A stretch of 64,000 nucleotides of DNA, taken from NCBI GenBank assembly GCA_016858145.1, contig JAEHOE010000004.1, positions 558,001 to 622,000 of the forward strand, in the 5' to 3' direction. Each line of letters begins with the position of its first letter. Position 1 is the first letter of the stretch. Origin of the DNA: Edaphochlamys debaryana (taxonomy: Eukaryota; Chlorophyta; Chlorophyceae; Chlamydomonadales). The notes beneath the pieces are model-generated. The model ran no database searches and was not told the DNA's origin. It worked only from the letters and a program-made list of their open reading frames with translations. Positions 10,516-22,450 of this stretch are shown here, piece after piece. Position numbers and translations under genes: made by a program.

Positions 10516-13500
10516 ATGCTGGCCCTCGGCGGAGCGGGCCTGGGCTCCACCTATACGGCGGTGGAGTCGATCGCTAACCTTACGACGAAGGCCAGCCAAA
10601 CGCTGCGGAACATGAAGGACCTAAAGATAGACGCGGCGAATTTCCTGAAGCAATTGCGCGGCGTGCAGCACGCGGCCGAGCACGCCGTTGACGACCTGGA
10701 CGATCCTCAGCTGAAGCGCAGGGAGACCATGCAGGCGCTGCAGGTAGGTGGCGCGTCCACGGGCGGTGAACGGGTTGAGGCACGAACCCGAGGACCCCTG
10801 GAACCCAACCACCGCCCGCACACTCTGCGCCGCGGGAGGAGACGCCACTCAGCTACAGGCGCTCACGACAGCCTGGCCTTCGCCCTCATCGCAGGGCGTC
10901 CAAGATGCGCTCAAGGCAGCCTGGAACTTGCTGAACGAGATGTCCAGCAAGGGCAAGGCGCTGAGGTTCTTTCGCGCAGGTACGGGACCCAACAGCAGCG
11001 GGCCGGTAGGGTGTGGCAGCGTCGACCGTTCTGAACCCGGAACCACCGCGGACCGCTGCCCTACCCTGCTCAACCATCTCAGCCCTACTGACCCTCCCGC
11101 TTCACCCAGCAACCCCAACCTGAAGCCCTGCAGCCACTGCAGCATCCCTGTCACCCCAGCCCACCCCCTCGTTCCCTCAAACTCCGCGACCCGCGACCCT
11201 ACACACACCACCCTCACCGCCAACCAACCAACCGCAGGCGACTACATGACTCAGCTCCGCTCAACCACGTCGGAGCTCAACGCGGCCGTGGGGTCGCTGC
11301 AGTCGGCTCTGGGCGTTGAGCAGCACACGCTGCTGCGGCAGGAGTTTGAGGCGGTGCGGTCGGGGCTCACCACCATCCGCTTCGAGGTGGGGCTGGGGGG
11401 TGCCATCAGGTGTGGGGCCCGGGATTGGTGGGGCAGGGTGAGGGGCTCACCACTATCCGCTTCGAGGTGGGGCTGGGGGGAGACCTCGTGGCGGGTCGTT
11501 TCAGCCCGTCAGGACCCCTGGTGGGCCGAGCCATTGAGGTGGGGCTCGCAGTTGGTACGCCCTATTGGGCCCAGGGTTGGTGGGGCTCGAGACTGTCGAG
11601 AGTGTCACCTGGTGTGGGGCGCAGGAGTGTCACCTGGGGTGGGGCCGGGCAGGAAGGGGGGAGTGAGGGGCTCACCACCATCCGCTTTGAGGTGGGGCCA
11701 CGCAGGAGCGTGGGAGAGATTGTGGCGGGCCCAGCCATTGAGGAGGGGTTGGGGGCTGACACACCGTGTCAGGCCCAGGACTTTCATCTCGGGTTGGGCG
11801 AATGGTAGTCACCTCGGGTTTGGGGCCGAGCGGGTCGGGCGGGGTGGGGTGGGGTGAGGGGCTCTTGAGTGTCAGCCCAGGTGGGGCCGCGCAGGAGAAG
11901 GAGGGCGAGGTTGGGAATGCCCATGGGCTGGGGGCCCAAGGGTCTGCCAGGGGGTGGCGGAGGATGCCAACGGGGCCTGCGGCCTCTGATCCCGACAGCT
12001 CCGAGCAGGAGGCCACCCGGGGGCTTCATCCCTGGCAGCGGCTGGGCACTGGACACGTGGACAGGCGCGCAGGCAGGCGTCTCCTTTACTTCCCCTGGCG
12101 ACCTGGCCCCATGCACTGGCACAGCTGCCCTCCACCTTGTCCTGCCGGCGCCCCCCGCCCCACCTCCTCCCGCCGGCGCCTCTACCAAGTCGTCTCCCTA
12201 GCCTGGCCACGGAGCCTCCCTCCGCCCGCCCTCCTCCCCCCGTCCCCGCACAGCTTCAAGTAGACCCTCCCCCCTCCCCCCTCGGCCCCCTCCGCCAGAT
12301 CCTGATCGGCATGCAGGAGCAGGCGGCCGCCCTGCGCGGCTCCGTGGAGCGCCGAGCGTCCTCCTCGGGGGGCGGCGGGGGGGCCTCCCCGGGCGCGGGC
12401 GGCGCGGAGCAGCAGCAGATGGTCATGCGGGCGTTGCAGGCGGCGAGGGTGTTCACGTCCAAGCAGGTGAGATAGGGGGACCGGGGGTCCAGTGGGTGGG
12501 GGGGGGGGGTAAGAGGGTGGGGGTAAGGGGTAGAGCGATGGGGGTAGAGGCGCTCTTGGACCGGGGCTGGCGCGGGTGTTCACGTCCGGGCAGGTGGGAG
12601 GGGGGGCTGGAAGGAGAGTAAGAGCGGGGGAAACTGCGCCAGGGGGGCAACAGGGGCGGCGCCGGCGACCTGGGTGTTCACAGTGGAGCGGGGGGGCGCG
12701 GTATGAGACTTGCCGGCTGGTCGGCGAGTGGGGCGGCAGGGGCGTGGCCGAATGGTCTGGGACATGGCAGACTGCATGGATGACCGTCCGCGTGACCCTG
12801 TACTGCCCCGCCTGTACGGCACCAGGACGTGGACGACACCGTACGGCAGCTGCAGGACGAGGTGGTCATCCTTCGCCGCGCCAAGGAGGCGGCGGAGGCC
12901 AACTACCTAGCCGCCATCGCAGCCGCGCTCAGCTGGAGCCCAGATCAACAATTTGGATCTGGATCTGGCGGCGGCGCCGGGTCTGGCGGCGGCGCCGCCG
13001 ACGGCGCGCTCGGCCGCGGGCCCTCCCAGCGCCAGATGTCGGCGGCGCCGGAGGCGCCGGCGGAGGCCGCCAGGCCGCCGTCGCGGACCGAATCCGACCG
13101 TCGCATGGCCACCGCCGCCGCCGCGGCGGCGCCGACGCTAGCCGCCGTCACGCGCACCGTCTCGCAGCGCAACAGCGAGTCCTCCTCCGCCGCCGCGGCG
13201 CAGGCGGCGGCCATGGGCCGTACGGTTTCGGAGCGGCGGAACACGGTGGCGGCGCCGCCAGGCAGCTCCTCATCGGCGGCGCCGGCGGACCCGGCGGCGG
13301 CGAAGCGGCAGGCGCAGCGGGAGGCCGCCAAGGCGCGGCCGGCGGAGGCGGAGGCGGCTGGCAAGGCGCTGCTGACGGCGCTGGGGGAGGGCAACGAGCC
13401 GCGGGCGCTGCAGGTCCTGGCGGGTGACGTCATGCCCAACCTGGGCGTTACGACGGATGTGAGCGGGGCTCAGGGAATTGTGGGGGAGAAAGGGGTTGTG

Positions 13501-16500
13501 GGAGGGCGTGGGGGCTGGGCTGGGGCGGGTGGGCTGGGCCGGGGGCTGCTGGTAAGGCAAGGGGAACGGCGCTGAATGTCTGAGGATCTAAGGGCTACCG
13601 CAATCCCCATCCAATCATCCACACACACCCACACCCCAGGAGCTCAACACGCCCCTCCACCTGGCGGTGCGCACGGGGCAGCTGCAGGCGCTCAAGTCGC
13701 TGCTCATGGCGGGGGCCAGCAAGAGCGCAGCCAACAAGGCAAGCAGCAGCAGAGGGAGGGGAGGGGAGGGGAAGGGAAGGCAAGGACACGTACACGTACA
13801 CACGCACTCACTGCGGCAGGGCCCGTGATTGAGGGAGGATGCAGAGACCGGCGCGCACGGGAGGCGCCGTAATGGCTGGGGGAGAGGGTGCGCGGGCAGA
13901 GGGTGAGCGCAGGCAGAGGGCGGCCCAGTGTCCGGCCTGCACCCTTTCCCCGCCCCTGCGCCCTGCCCCTGCGCCCTGCCGCGGCGCTCTGTCCAGGCCG
14001 TACACAAGCTGTTGCTGCCCCCCTGCCCCCACGACAATCCCACTAACGACTGGACGCCCCACCCCGCAGAACGGCTCCACGGCGCTCCACATCGCCGGCA
14101 CGCTGGGCAACACGCTGGCTGCCAAGATGCTGCTGCAGGCGGGGGCCAACAAGGATGCCACGGACAAGGTTGGTGGGAAGTATTGAGGAGATGCAGGCGC
14201 ACTGGCATAGAGTCAAGCTGTGGGGCAAAGCACTGGAAAGCTCGGGGGGCGGGGCGCTCATAGTACCGGGCTGAGGGTGCATAAACCGCACCAGCTGCGC
14301 ACAAAAGGGTGGTGGGCGGGCGGGGGCCAACAAGGACGCCGCGGGCCGGGAAAGGCAAGGGCGGGTAGGCGAGCCGCTTTCGTAGCGCTGGGGCCGATTT
14401 GATACGGCTGCGGGAAGTGGTGAGGCTGGGGATTCAAGCCGCCTTGCCCCAAAGCGCCTCCCACCCCCAACCGCCTCCCCCCACCCCCACCCCCACCCCC
14501 AGCACGGCTGCACGCCCCTGCACGACGCCACCACCGCCAACCGCCCCGAGGTGGCCAAGGTGCTCCTGCAGGCGGCGGCCAACAAGGACGCACTGACGGG
14601 GGTGAGGCGGGGGACCCTGGGGGTAGTATAACCACCGGCCACACCCAAAACAGCAGACGTGCATGACGTTAAGGAGTACGTCGGCACCACCACAGCGACC
14701 CATACCATGGCGAGCGGGTTGGCCTCGGGGCTGAGTTACCCCGGACCTCGAACCCTCGAATGTCCGGGACGTCACGTTTGCGCCGGCACTTCAGCAGCGA
14801 CCCTTCTCCTCAACATGGCGCCCCCCTTCATGCACCCCCTGTGTCCCCCCCCCCCCAGGACGGCCGCACTGCGCTCCACATCGCCGCCGAGAAGGGCCTG
14901 GGCGAGGTGGCCAAGCTGCTGCTGCAGGCGGGGGCCAACAAGGACGCGCCCAACGCCCAGGTGCGGTTGCAGGGCTGGGCCAGGCTTCACAACAGTTCTC
15001 AGAAGCCAACGGCTCCACCCCTCACTGCACCCCAAGCACCTGGCGCCCAACGCCCAGGTGCACTGGGCTCCTCTGGGCTCCTCTGGGCAGCACTGGGGCC
15101 GCCGAGTCAGCTCGCTCACCGGGCCAGGCGGACCCAGGCCTTAGCAGCTTACCTGGGCGCGTTCCGTGAGGGGCTTCGTCCTGCTGAACGCCCCTGACGG
15201 CACCCCTGGCACCCTGGCGCTTACTGCGATTCTCGCTTGGGGCTCTGCGGGCCCTCTCAACCGCACCACACCCACGGTGCCATGAGCACCCTTGCGCTAA
15301 CCGGGACCTATTGCCCCTCCCACGGCACCCATGGCACTGCACTGCACCCTGGGTACCCTTAGCACTGACTGGAGCTCGTCCCCATCCCCGCCGCAGAAAA
15401 AGGACTGGGCACCGCTGCACGTTGCCGCCGACAAGGGCCACGCAGAGGTGGCCAAGGCGCTGCTGGCCGCAGGTGGGGCTGCGCTTCCTGGGCCCCTCGC
15501 TCCTGCTGTCCCCTGACCAACCTGCATGCATGCAACTTGCGACAGCTACTGCACTGTGCACACTGCCCGGGCCTTGGCTTGGACGTCGCCCGCCTCGTGT
15601 GCATGTGCGTTGACGACACCCCTATCGTGTTGTGCGCTCCTCAGGTGCAAAGATCGAGGCGGTCGACAAGGTGGGGCCGAGCACAAGCTGGCCGGGCGAC
15701 AGGGGTCGGCGATGGTTGACGCATGGGAAGCGGGGGGAGGGCCGGATTGGCAAGTCCCCGAACAATTCTCTTGAGCTTGACGCGCGATCACCCACTGCTG
15801 TCCCCGCGCAGTTCGGCTGGACGCCACTGCACTGCAGCGCGGAGCAAGGCACAACCGAGGTGCGCGCTGCGGGCTGCGGCGGGGGCGCAGGGGTGTTGCG
15901 CGACGGCCCGTGGGGCGGGCCAGAGGAGGCAACATGCATTCCTCGCAGCCGTCATGGCAAGCGGCACCCCACCCTGCGCCTTACCTCCCGCCTGCCACCA
16001 CCCACCGTTTCCGCCAACAGGTGGCCAAGCTCCTGCTTGCGGCGGGGGCCAACAGGAAGGCCAAGGACAAGGTGGGGTGTGGACAGGGTGTTTGTAGCTG
16101 ATAAGCGGGGGAGCGTCTAGTTTTTAGTGTGGGTGGGACGGGGATAAGGCCTGCAGGGCCGCAGGCTATGGGGGTGGAGCCGCTGGGCGTGGTCAGGTTG
16201 GGGGCAGGGTGAGGGACGGTTGCCGCACGACTCTTTGGCCCAGACTCCACTTCCAGGTGGAGTGGGGTGGTGACGGGCTCTGCAAGCTGCGGCCCTTGAA
16301 CGCTTACGAGTGATAATGCGAAGGTTCAGCGCCGAAGCTGAGCGGTCGGACGTGTTTGCTTCCTCAGGCACTGGCTCCTCAGGGGGGCCACTGGAGCGGC
16401 TCCCTAGTGGCGTTGATGCCCCTTTCACCCCACGTTTTGCCCTCGATCCCAACCCCGACCCCTCACGTGCGCCTCTCCTGCGCCCCTCTGCGCCCTGCCC

Positions 16501-16585
16501 TCCTCAGAACGGCGAGCTGCCGGCCGACCTGGCCAAGAAGCACAAGTGGAGCGCGGGCGTGCTGGAGCTGCTGGCATCCAGGTAG
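10516..16585 (+). CDS. Coiled-coil/ankyrin-repeat protein, one repeat per exon module, 14 exons
   Basis: Exons: 10516-10743, 10895-10979, 11238-11386, 12299-12466, 12826-13458, 13640-13738, 14070-14168, 14503-14601, 14859-14960, 15397-15472, 15645-15670, 15812-15859, 16021-16071, 16508-16585. The phases join into 646 aa. Residues 1-154 are helical (MLALGGAGLGS start, NFLKQLRGVQHAAEHAVDDL, QLRSTTSELNAAVGSLQSAL). Residues 155-421 hold a coiled coil (DVDDTVRQLQDEVVILRRAK) and a long Ala/Ser/Gly-rich linker. Six ankyrin repeats follow at about 422-621 (ELNTPLHLAVRTGQLQALKS, DGRTALHIAAEKGLGEVAKL, KKDWAPLHVAADKGHAEVAK), with a capping half-repeat at 622-646. Exons 6-9 each encode exactly one 33- or 34-residue repeat; repeats 5 and 6 are each split by one intron. 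The intron after exon 6 begins GCAAGC (a GC-AG intron). Ankyrin arrays mediate protein-protein contacts, and the partner is unknown. There is no signal peptide, so an intracellular protein is inferred. Confidence 0.85.
11362..11698 (+). repeat. Three copies of the exon 3 end plus 5' splice site within the intron
   Basis: The last 25 nt of ankyrin-gene exon 3 and its GTGGGGCTGGG donor (11362-11400) recur almost exactly at 11442-11480 and, more diverged, at 11667-11698. Each copy carries GGGGCTCACCAC, then ATCCGCTT and GAGGTGGGGC. The surrounding G-rich intron also contains related repeats of GGGGCT and GTGGGGC units up to about 11900. These are potential decoy donors. Confidence 0.8.
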
Positions 16586-17792
16586 CCGGCCGACTGGTGC
16601 CGCACGGCTCCTTCGGTTGTCCACGTCGCGTCCGTGTGGGTGGACCGGACCCGTTGGGTCGCAACAACTCATGGGGGGTGTCACGTGGTACGGCAGCGAC
16701 CTCCACGTGGAGGGCTGGGGCGCAGGTTGGACGGGCGGTGCCGCCGCAGGCGCACAGCTGCTGCTGTCAATCAGGGGTGGGCTGACGGAGGAGCTGGCGC
16801 GCCGGGTGAAACGCGGGGGCCGGTCGGGTCGGGTCGACAGAGAAAGCTTCCAAGCCGGACTGTTGTGCTGGAAGCGCATCGGACATGTTATATCGCTCGG
16901 AAGGCATTCAGGCGGGAAAACCAAGGGCGGTGCGCCCGAGGTCCGGGGAACGCGTGTCACTGCAACGCGGACCAGGATTTTCGACGTTTGACCCTGGCCT
17001 TTGATCACCTTTGGCGGTAGCAGGAGGGCGCGCAACGCTGTATGGCGCTGCGCAGGTGGTGTGTGGCAGAGATGGTCTGAACGTGCGGGGGGTGCGGTTG
17101 AGTGGGGTTTCTGTGCTCGCAGGGGCCGTGCAGCGTAGTCCGGACGACGACGGGGGATGCAGCTGAACGCGTCGATGTAGCCCCTGCCGCAACGCGAGAG
17201 AAGAAGGCGGGGTGCCAGCAATGCGCATCGCCGAGGCAGGGGCTAACCTAGGGGCAGTGAGTGGGGTTTTGAGGCTGCAAGGGCGGGTGTGCCGCAGAAA
17301 GGTGCAGGGCTAGGTCTTTGCGGGGATGCCCTACACTTGAGGGCTTCACGGTGCACAGGCAGCGGGTCCATTGCCAGGCGGGGTGGTCGGGTTGCCGGGT
17401 GAGTATGCGGCTGTGACGAAGCGGGGGCTGAGCTTAGACTGCTTGCGGGCCTGGCGGTCCAGTCGTAAAGCCATGCAATCCATGCTGCTGAGCGCGTCAA
17501 GGTTGCCGCTGCCGCAACAAGAGAGCAGGGCGATACCACGACAGGGCAACACAAGTACCGGGGAAAGGCGTGCATGGGCGGCAGGAGGCCCAGGCATGGC
17601 CCGGGCCAGGCCCAGCCACCATGTACCTCGTCCTCCGGGGACAACAAGACAGCGAGTTGAAACGTAGGCGAGGTGCCTTGCTGTTGCCGAAAGCTATCTG
17701 CGTTCCTCGACAAATCGCGTTGCGCTCGACTACTGCTCTCTTGCACGGCCGTGAGCGCCCTCTAACACCAGTGACATCTGGAGAGCAACGCC
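16586..17792. other. Intergenic between the two ankyrin genes
   Basis: This stretch presumably holds the 3'UTR of the upstream gene and the promoter of the downstream one. No ORF with a recognisable motif was found. A diverged duplication is visible: CGCGTCGATGTAGCCCCTGC at 17168-17187 resembles CGCGTCAAGGTTGCCGCTGC at 17497-17516. Both are followed by CGCAAC, then G or A, then GAGAG. Confidence 0.35.
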
Positions 17793-19799
17793 ATGTCCGC
17801 TATGCGGGCTTCAGCGGTCTGGTTGCCGCGCATCGTCGACCGCGTGGCTCGTTTCCTTTCGCCCACCGAGATCGCGTGCACTCTGAGACTGGTAGACACC
17901 ACAGCAGAAGCGGCTCTGACACAGCGGAATGAGGTCTCGCTCAAAGCACCCGTGCCGCGACATGCGTTCAAGGCCCGATGGGCGTCTCCGGGCGCCTGCC
18001 GGAGCCTCACGCGCACCCAGCGCCACCAGCTGATTCAACTTACGGCTGCCAGCGGGGATTTGGTGAACCTCGAGGTCGCGGTAGCAGCGGCGGGCGTGGT
18101 CCTGACGGCTGCGGACATGGCCGCGGCCGCTGCTGCCGGCTCCCTGGACGCGTGCCGCTGGCTCCTGCAGCGCGGATGCCCCATTGACGAGCACGTCCTC
18201 ACCGCTGCCGCCGCCGCAAACCAGCAGGCGGCCTGTGAGTGGGTACTGGCGCAAGTAAGTCAGTCGTGTCCCTCCTGTCAACTGCCACCGCCGCGCCAGC
18301 GTCTCCCCCTGCCTGCGGCCTGCCCCTCTCGGAACCCCTCGCTGACGCAGCACCCTATCACCCGCCAACAACTGACCTGGAGGGAGGGGGCCCTCACGCG
18401 CTTACAAGCCTGCACGCTGACCTGCCCGACCTTTGCCCCCACGTCCTGACAGGGCGTCGAGCTCAAGTTCCCGCCCATCATCGCTACCGCCAGGGCCGGG
18501 CACGAGGAGCTGATGGATTGGCTGTTTGCGCGGTGGACTCCCAGCGGCTACGAGACGGATATCGATCACTTTCTGTACAAGCCGCTACAAAAAGCCGTGG
18601 CGGAGGGGTGCGACCTGGCCGCCATGCAGCGCTGCTGGGAGCGCGTGGGGGTTCCCTTGCGGCCACACGCCGCGGCGTGGGCGGCCCAATACGTGATCTC
18701 TGAGGCCGCCGGCAGCCCCACACGGGACTGGCGGGAGAAAGTTTCGTGGCTGCTGGCGCAGGGTGCCGGGCTGGCCTGCGACACTGGTCACTGGGCAGCT
18801 GCCTTGCCCACGGGCGCGACCCGGCTGCAGCAGCTCGCGGACGAGTTCGGGTTCGTGCCGGAAGGCTGCGGCTTGCACTCGTGCGTTCACCGCGCCAGCC
18901 CTGACTCGCTTCGCTGGCTGCTGGAAAGGCACCGCGAGGCCTTGCAGCCCGAGCACTTCGACAGGTTCAGCAGCTCCGGCGAGTGGCACGGCCTGGAGAA
19001 GCTGCGCATCGTGCACGGCGCGGGGCTGCTTGCCCGGCCCGAAGGCGCTCTGGTGCGGGCGCTGGCCGCAGGGGACCTCGAGGCTGCCGCCTGGCTGCTG
19101 GAGCTGAGCAGGGCGGCCAAGGCGGGCTTTGAGCTGAGCGCGGAGCACTCCGCCTGGGCCGCCACCTCGGGCAGTGTGGCCATGCTGACGTGGCTGCGCG
19201 AGCAGGGCTGTCCCTTTGACGCGAGCGCGTGGCAGCTCAAGACAGACGTTGAGGGCGAATTTGAGCAATACCTCTTGGGCGCAACCGCCTCGGGAAGTGA
19301 GCAGGCCCTGGAGCATCTGGCGGCGGCAGGGTGCGAGATGCCGGTGAGGAGGGGCGGTGTGGGGTGGGGGCTTCCGCAGAGAGCAGGTGCCGCAGTGCAG
19401 GGCGCGGAGCATGGTCGGGTCGCTGCTGACTGACCGGTGCCGTTGCAATTTCTGACCCCTGCGCAGGCTGACGGCTCGCCCTTCGTGACAGCTGCTCGCA
19501 ACGGCGATCTCCACACGCTGGGCGCGCTGCAGCGCCTGGGGGTGCCGTTCGGGCCCTCGGACGGGGCCGCGTTTGCAAGCGCCGTGCACGGCGAGCATGC
19601 CCTCTTTCTCGGCGGCGGCGCCAACCTTGATACTCCGGCCCCGGCGCTGGAGCTGCTGGTGACGATTGGGTTTCCTGTGTGCTGGCGCACCGCGGTCGAG
19701 GCAGCCGAGTACCGACCGGTCGAGGCGTGGGTTCGCCAGCAACAGAAGGCTGCAGAGGGGCGGACGCCAAGTCCTGACGCGTCCGAGGAAAGGGGGTAG
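17793..19799 (+). CDS. Algal F-box-like / degenerate ankyrin-repeat protein, 3 exons
   Basis: Exons 17793-18254, 18453-19343 and 19467-19799 join in phase 0 throughout, giving 561 aa. Residues 9-50 (WLPRIVDRVARFLSPTEIAC, then TLRLVDTTAEAAL) look like the short F-box-like helix pair that opens a large family of volvocine ankyrin proteins. The rest is a series of degenerate ankyrin-like units: NLEVAVAAAGVVLTAADMAA, DACRWLLQRGCPIDEHVL, HEELMDWLFARW, DSLRWLLERHREAL, VAMLTWLREQGCPF and DLHTLGALQRLGVPFG. Such proteins are thought to be substrate adaptors or scaffolds; no catalytic motif is visible. The ATG at 17793 is chosen because the F-box-like segment begins a few residues after it; MRASAV, three codons on, is an alternative. 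An unrelated function for the N-terminal helices cannot be excluded. Confidence 0.8.
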
Positions 19800-21451
19800 G
19801 GATACCGGTATGGTGGGTGCAGGTGCAGCGTTGAGGAGCACACGGTGGAAGCGCTGGTCTGTAGCGAGTAGCTGAGGACAAGGCGATGGCCAGAGGGCGC
19901 CGGCCTGTACCGGCAGGCGAGCAGATAGGCTGATGCTCTCGCTCTATAGCTAGGCGCTTGAGGCACCCCGCGCGCAGGGGAAGCGCGGGGCCGTGGCTTA
20001 CCATTCTGGGGGGCAGAGGATACGGGGGGACATGGCGGACAGGGGTTGTTGAGATCTGACAGGGATGGTTATGGTGGACGGGAGCTATGGCTTGGCATTT
20101 GGGGCGCCAGAGTCTAGGGGGGACATGACTGACATCGGTTGAAAGGACTGACACGCGTGTGCCACTTGCACAGCTAGCAATGTGCAGCTATCCGGGTCTG
20201 GCCCACCACGGCGCACAGGGATGGCCGTGACTTCATAGCTATAGGTCGACGGACGAGGTGAGACGTGTGCAGGGTCTGGGGTTGTCCTGCCCCACCTGTT
20301 CGGTGTGTGCACCCTGCCACGTACAGGGCGCTTGTGCTCGGTTGTACGACTTGTACCCGCTTCCAGTCTGGGCCTGGAGCCCTGCCTGGACCGTTCCCGC
20401 GGGTCTTCCCCTGCTGGCTGCTGGTACCCCATCCCCAGGGCCGTGTGCGGTGGACTGAGTGGACTTGGGGGTGGGCACTGTGCATGCTTGTGCGGGGCAT
20501 GACATTACCTGTGATCCGAAGGTTGCGTCCCTCATAGCACCCGCGCTGATGAGGTGGTGGGAGGTTGCTGACAATCGGTAGCGGACGTGGTGACATGGCC
20601 GTGTGCCCTTATGTTCACGGGGGTCGACTATGGAGTGAGGCTGGAGTCAGGTGGAGTGAGGACGTGCTGTGGGCAGTTTCGGACCCGGGCCTCAAGCCAG
20701 CCAAGGCCTCCATTCTCTGCATTCCGCATTCTCCGCTGAGTCCGCTACTCCGCTGTGGCTCCACTGTGAGCCCCTTGGCCAGCGTCTGCCTTGGGCGTAA
20801 CGAAGACTTCACACGCCCACATGCCCATGCCATGCTGGAAACGGGCGCCCGTAACCTGGGCTGAATCCCTGCCAGATCGAGAAACCCGACAGCTGCTTTC
20901 CCGAGACCGTGCATCGCCCATGGTCCAGGCTATGCATGAGCGCCGAGGAAGACCTTTGTGCTCCGCTGCCGTTGCAGATGCTGAGGCTTTCCCGTAAGCT
21001 CCTGTGGAGGTGCCGCAGGCCTTGCTGGCAGTTCCCAACGTCCATCGGCAGCTCCCTGACAGTACTGGTAAGCGACCGCGGCCCCAAACGGCACCCAGTA
21101 GACCGTGGCAACACAATGAGCTGTTCCATACACAAGAAGACGCCGAGGAGGCAAGGACCTTACATGGCCCTGCTGTCAGAGCCGGCCCTGCCCACGCAAC
21201 GCGACCTCACCCTGCCCACCATCATCTCCCGAGCGCGGCAAACCCCTCGCACTCAAGTCCAAGACACATCTTCTCGGTCTATTCCTCTCCCCCTACATTC
21301 ACATCACGAGCAGACCCTCGTGTGCGGCGTGGCCTAGCGCGCTCCACTCCCCTTGCCTTGACCCCATCCCTCTCCCAGACCCCACCCTGATAAGCTGCTA
21401 TCCGCCGCTCTCCAAGCCCTCAACGCCTGCGCTCCAAGCCGCTCCCGCCGC
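19800..21451. other. Intergenic, 3' flanks of two convergent genes
   Basis: No supportable gene. The region receives the 3'UTRs of the F-box/ankyrin gene (plus) and QCR7 (minus). There is a weak 88-bp-spaced direct repeat: GGGGGACATGGCGGACAGGG at about 20026-20045 and GGGGGGACATGACTGACATC at about 20116-20135. Confidence 0.35.
21160..21164 (-). terminator. Candidate poly(A) signal (TGTAA) of QCR7
   Basis: TTACA on the plus strand reads TGTAA on the gene strand, about 290 nt past the QCR7 stop. TGTAA is the usual chlamydomonad polyadenylation signal. The match is only five bases long. Confidence 0.35.
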
Positions 21452-22067
21452 TCAGTAGTAGATGCGGGTGTAGGGGGCCGAGGCACCCAGCTCAGCACGC
21501 TCACGGCGCTCAGCGCGAACCTCCTCGAGGGCGTCCTGCGAGGGAGGGTGAGTAGGGTTGAGACCATCGACCATCGGCACGTTCTCCCCCGAAGCCCTTG
21601 GTCATGCCGTGCCCCCCTGGCACTCCCCGCGCGGCTCACAGTCAGGTAGGAGAGCTCCGGGGTCTGCTTCGCCTGCAGGTCCTCCGGCAGAGCCTCGTGC
21701 TTGCCCGACAGGTCAAGCGCGCGACGAAGGCGGCAGTTGCGGGCAACAATCACATCAGGGGGCAGCCGCCGCAGGGCCTCGGCAACGTCCTGCAGGCAGC
21801 GTGTCAGGTCAGAGCGAACCCCGGTGTCGCAAGCGATGAGCATCGCGTACCTCGTCCTTAAGCGGGTCCTGGAGGTCGTCGAATCGCAGGCCATACTCCG
21901 TCAGCTTCTTGCCGACAGCAGCGCGGTAGGTGACGGCCGCGCTCTTGAAGAGCGGCCCCACCCACTGCTTCACCTGCGCGGAAAATCACGCCTCCCGTCG
22001 GCGAGCATGCTCGTCAAACCGACACGCTGCATTGTATTGCATGCTTAACCCCTACCAGGGAGGCCAT
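21452..22067 (-). CDS. QCR7: Ubiquinol-cytochrome c reductase 14-kDa subunit (complex III subunit 7)
   Basis: Exons 22056-22067, 21851-21973, 21640-21789 and 21452-21535 (transcription order) join in phase to 122 aa, the usual length for this subunit. The protein starts MASL|VKQWVGPLFKSAAVTYR and continues LTEYGLRFDDLQDPLKDE, DVAEALRRLPPDVIVARN, RLRRALDLSGKHEALPEDLQ and AKQTPELSYL. It ends ASAPYTRIYY. The YGLR(F)DDL, EALRRLP and DL..KH..LP..LQAKQTP blocks are the family hallmarks. The protein is a peripheral matrix-side subunit of the mitochondrial cytochrome bc1 complex, needed for its assembly; it normally has no cleaved presequence, as here. The first coding exon is only 12 nt. It is divergent from the RAP-like gene at 22451, sharing a 383-bp gap. 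Confidence 0.93.
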
Positions 22068-22450
22068 GACTGCTGCGCTACGCGGCTAGAGAGGGAGGCA
22101 CGGTCCCAATCCTCCTCGCGCGAGAACTGAGGGCTTGTCGTGAGCGCTACCGCAGCTAAACAGGAGTTGGCTATGCAGCGTCTTGGCGAACAGAGGCCTG
22201 CAGCGAGCAGCGGAGCAGGTTCGCCGTACCACATGGGAGTCTCGCAGCTGCTCGCCCCAGCAGCAATGGCATGCGTGGAGGGGCAGCCAGATACATTAGG
22301 ACTGCTATGGACTGGAAGGTCGCATAGCCGCGACGCCTGCATGTGCACCATCCCCTTAGCACAACAGCCCCCGCGCACGACTCAAGCTAGCGGGCCGACT
22401 ACTGGGGCTGATCATAGGCGATAGGCGGTGGAGCAGGGCAGTGGTCGTGC
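22068..22450. promoter_or_regulatory. 383-bp bidirectional promoter region (QCR7 / RAP-like gene)
   Basis: The start codons of QCR7 (minus, 22067) and of the RAP-like gene (plus, 22451) flank this gap, so it must contain both 5'UTRs and both core promoters. No TATA box is evident. A bidirectional promoter is an inference from the geometry. Confidence 0.5.

Noticed and set aside
18585..19841. 418-codon minus-strand ORF over the F-box/ankyrin gene
   Set aside because: Arg/Pro/Gln-rich antisense shadow; the plus strand has ankyrin-like units and consistent introns.
22140..22424. Plus-strand ORF as a first exon of the RAP-like gene
   Set aside because: It starts at GTG, ends in a stop before 22451 and has no donor in phase; the ATG 22451 exon with presequence splices cleanly.
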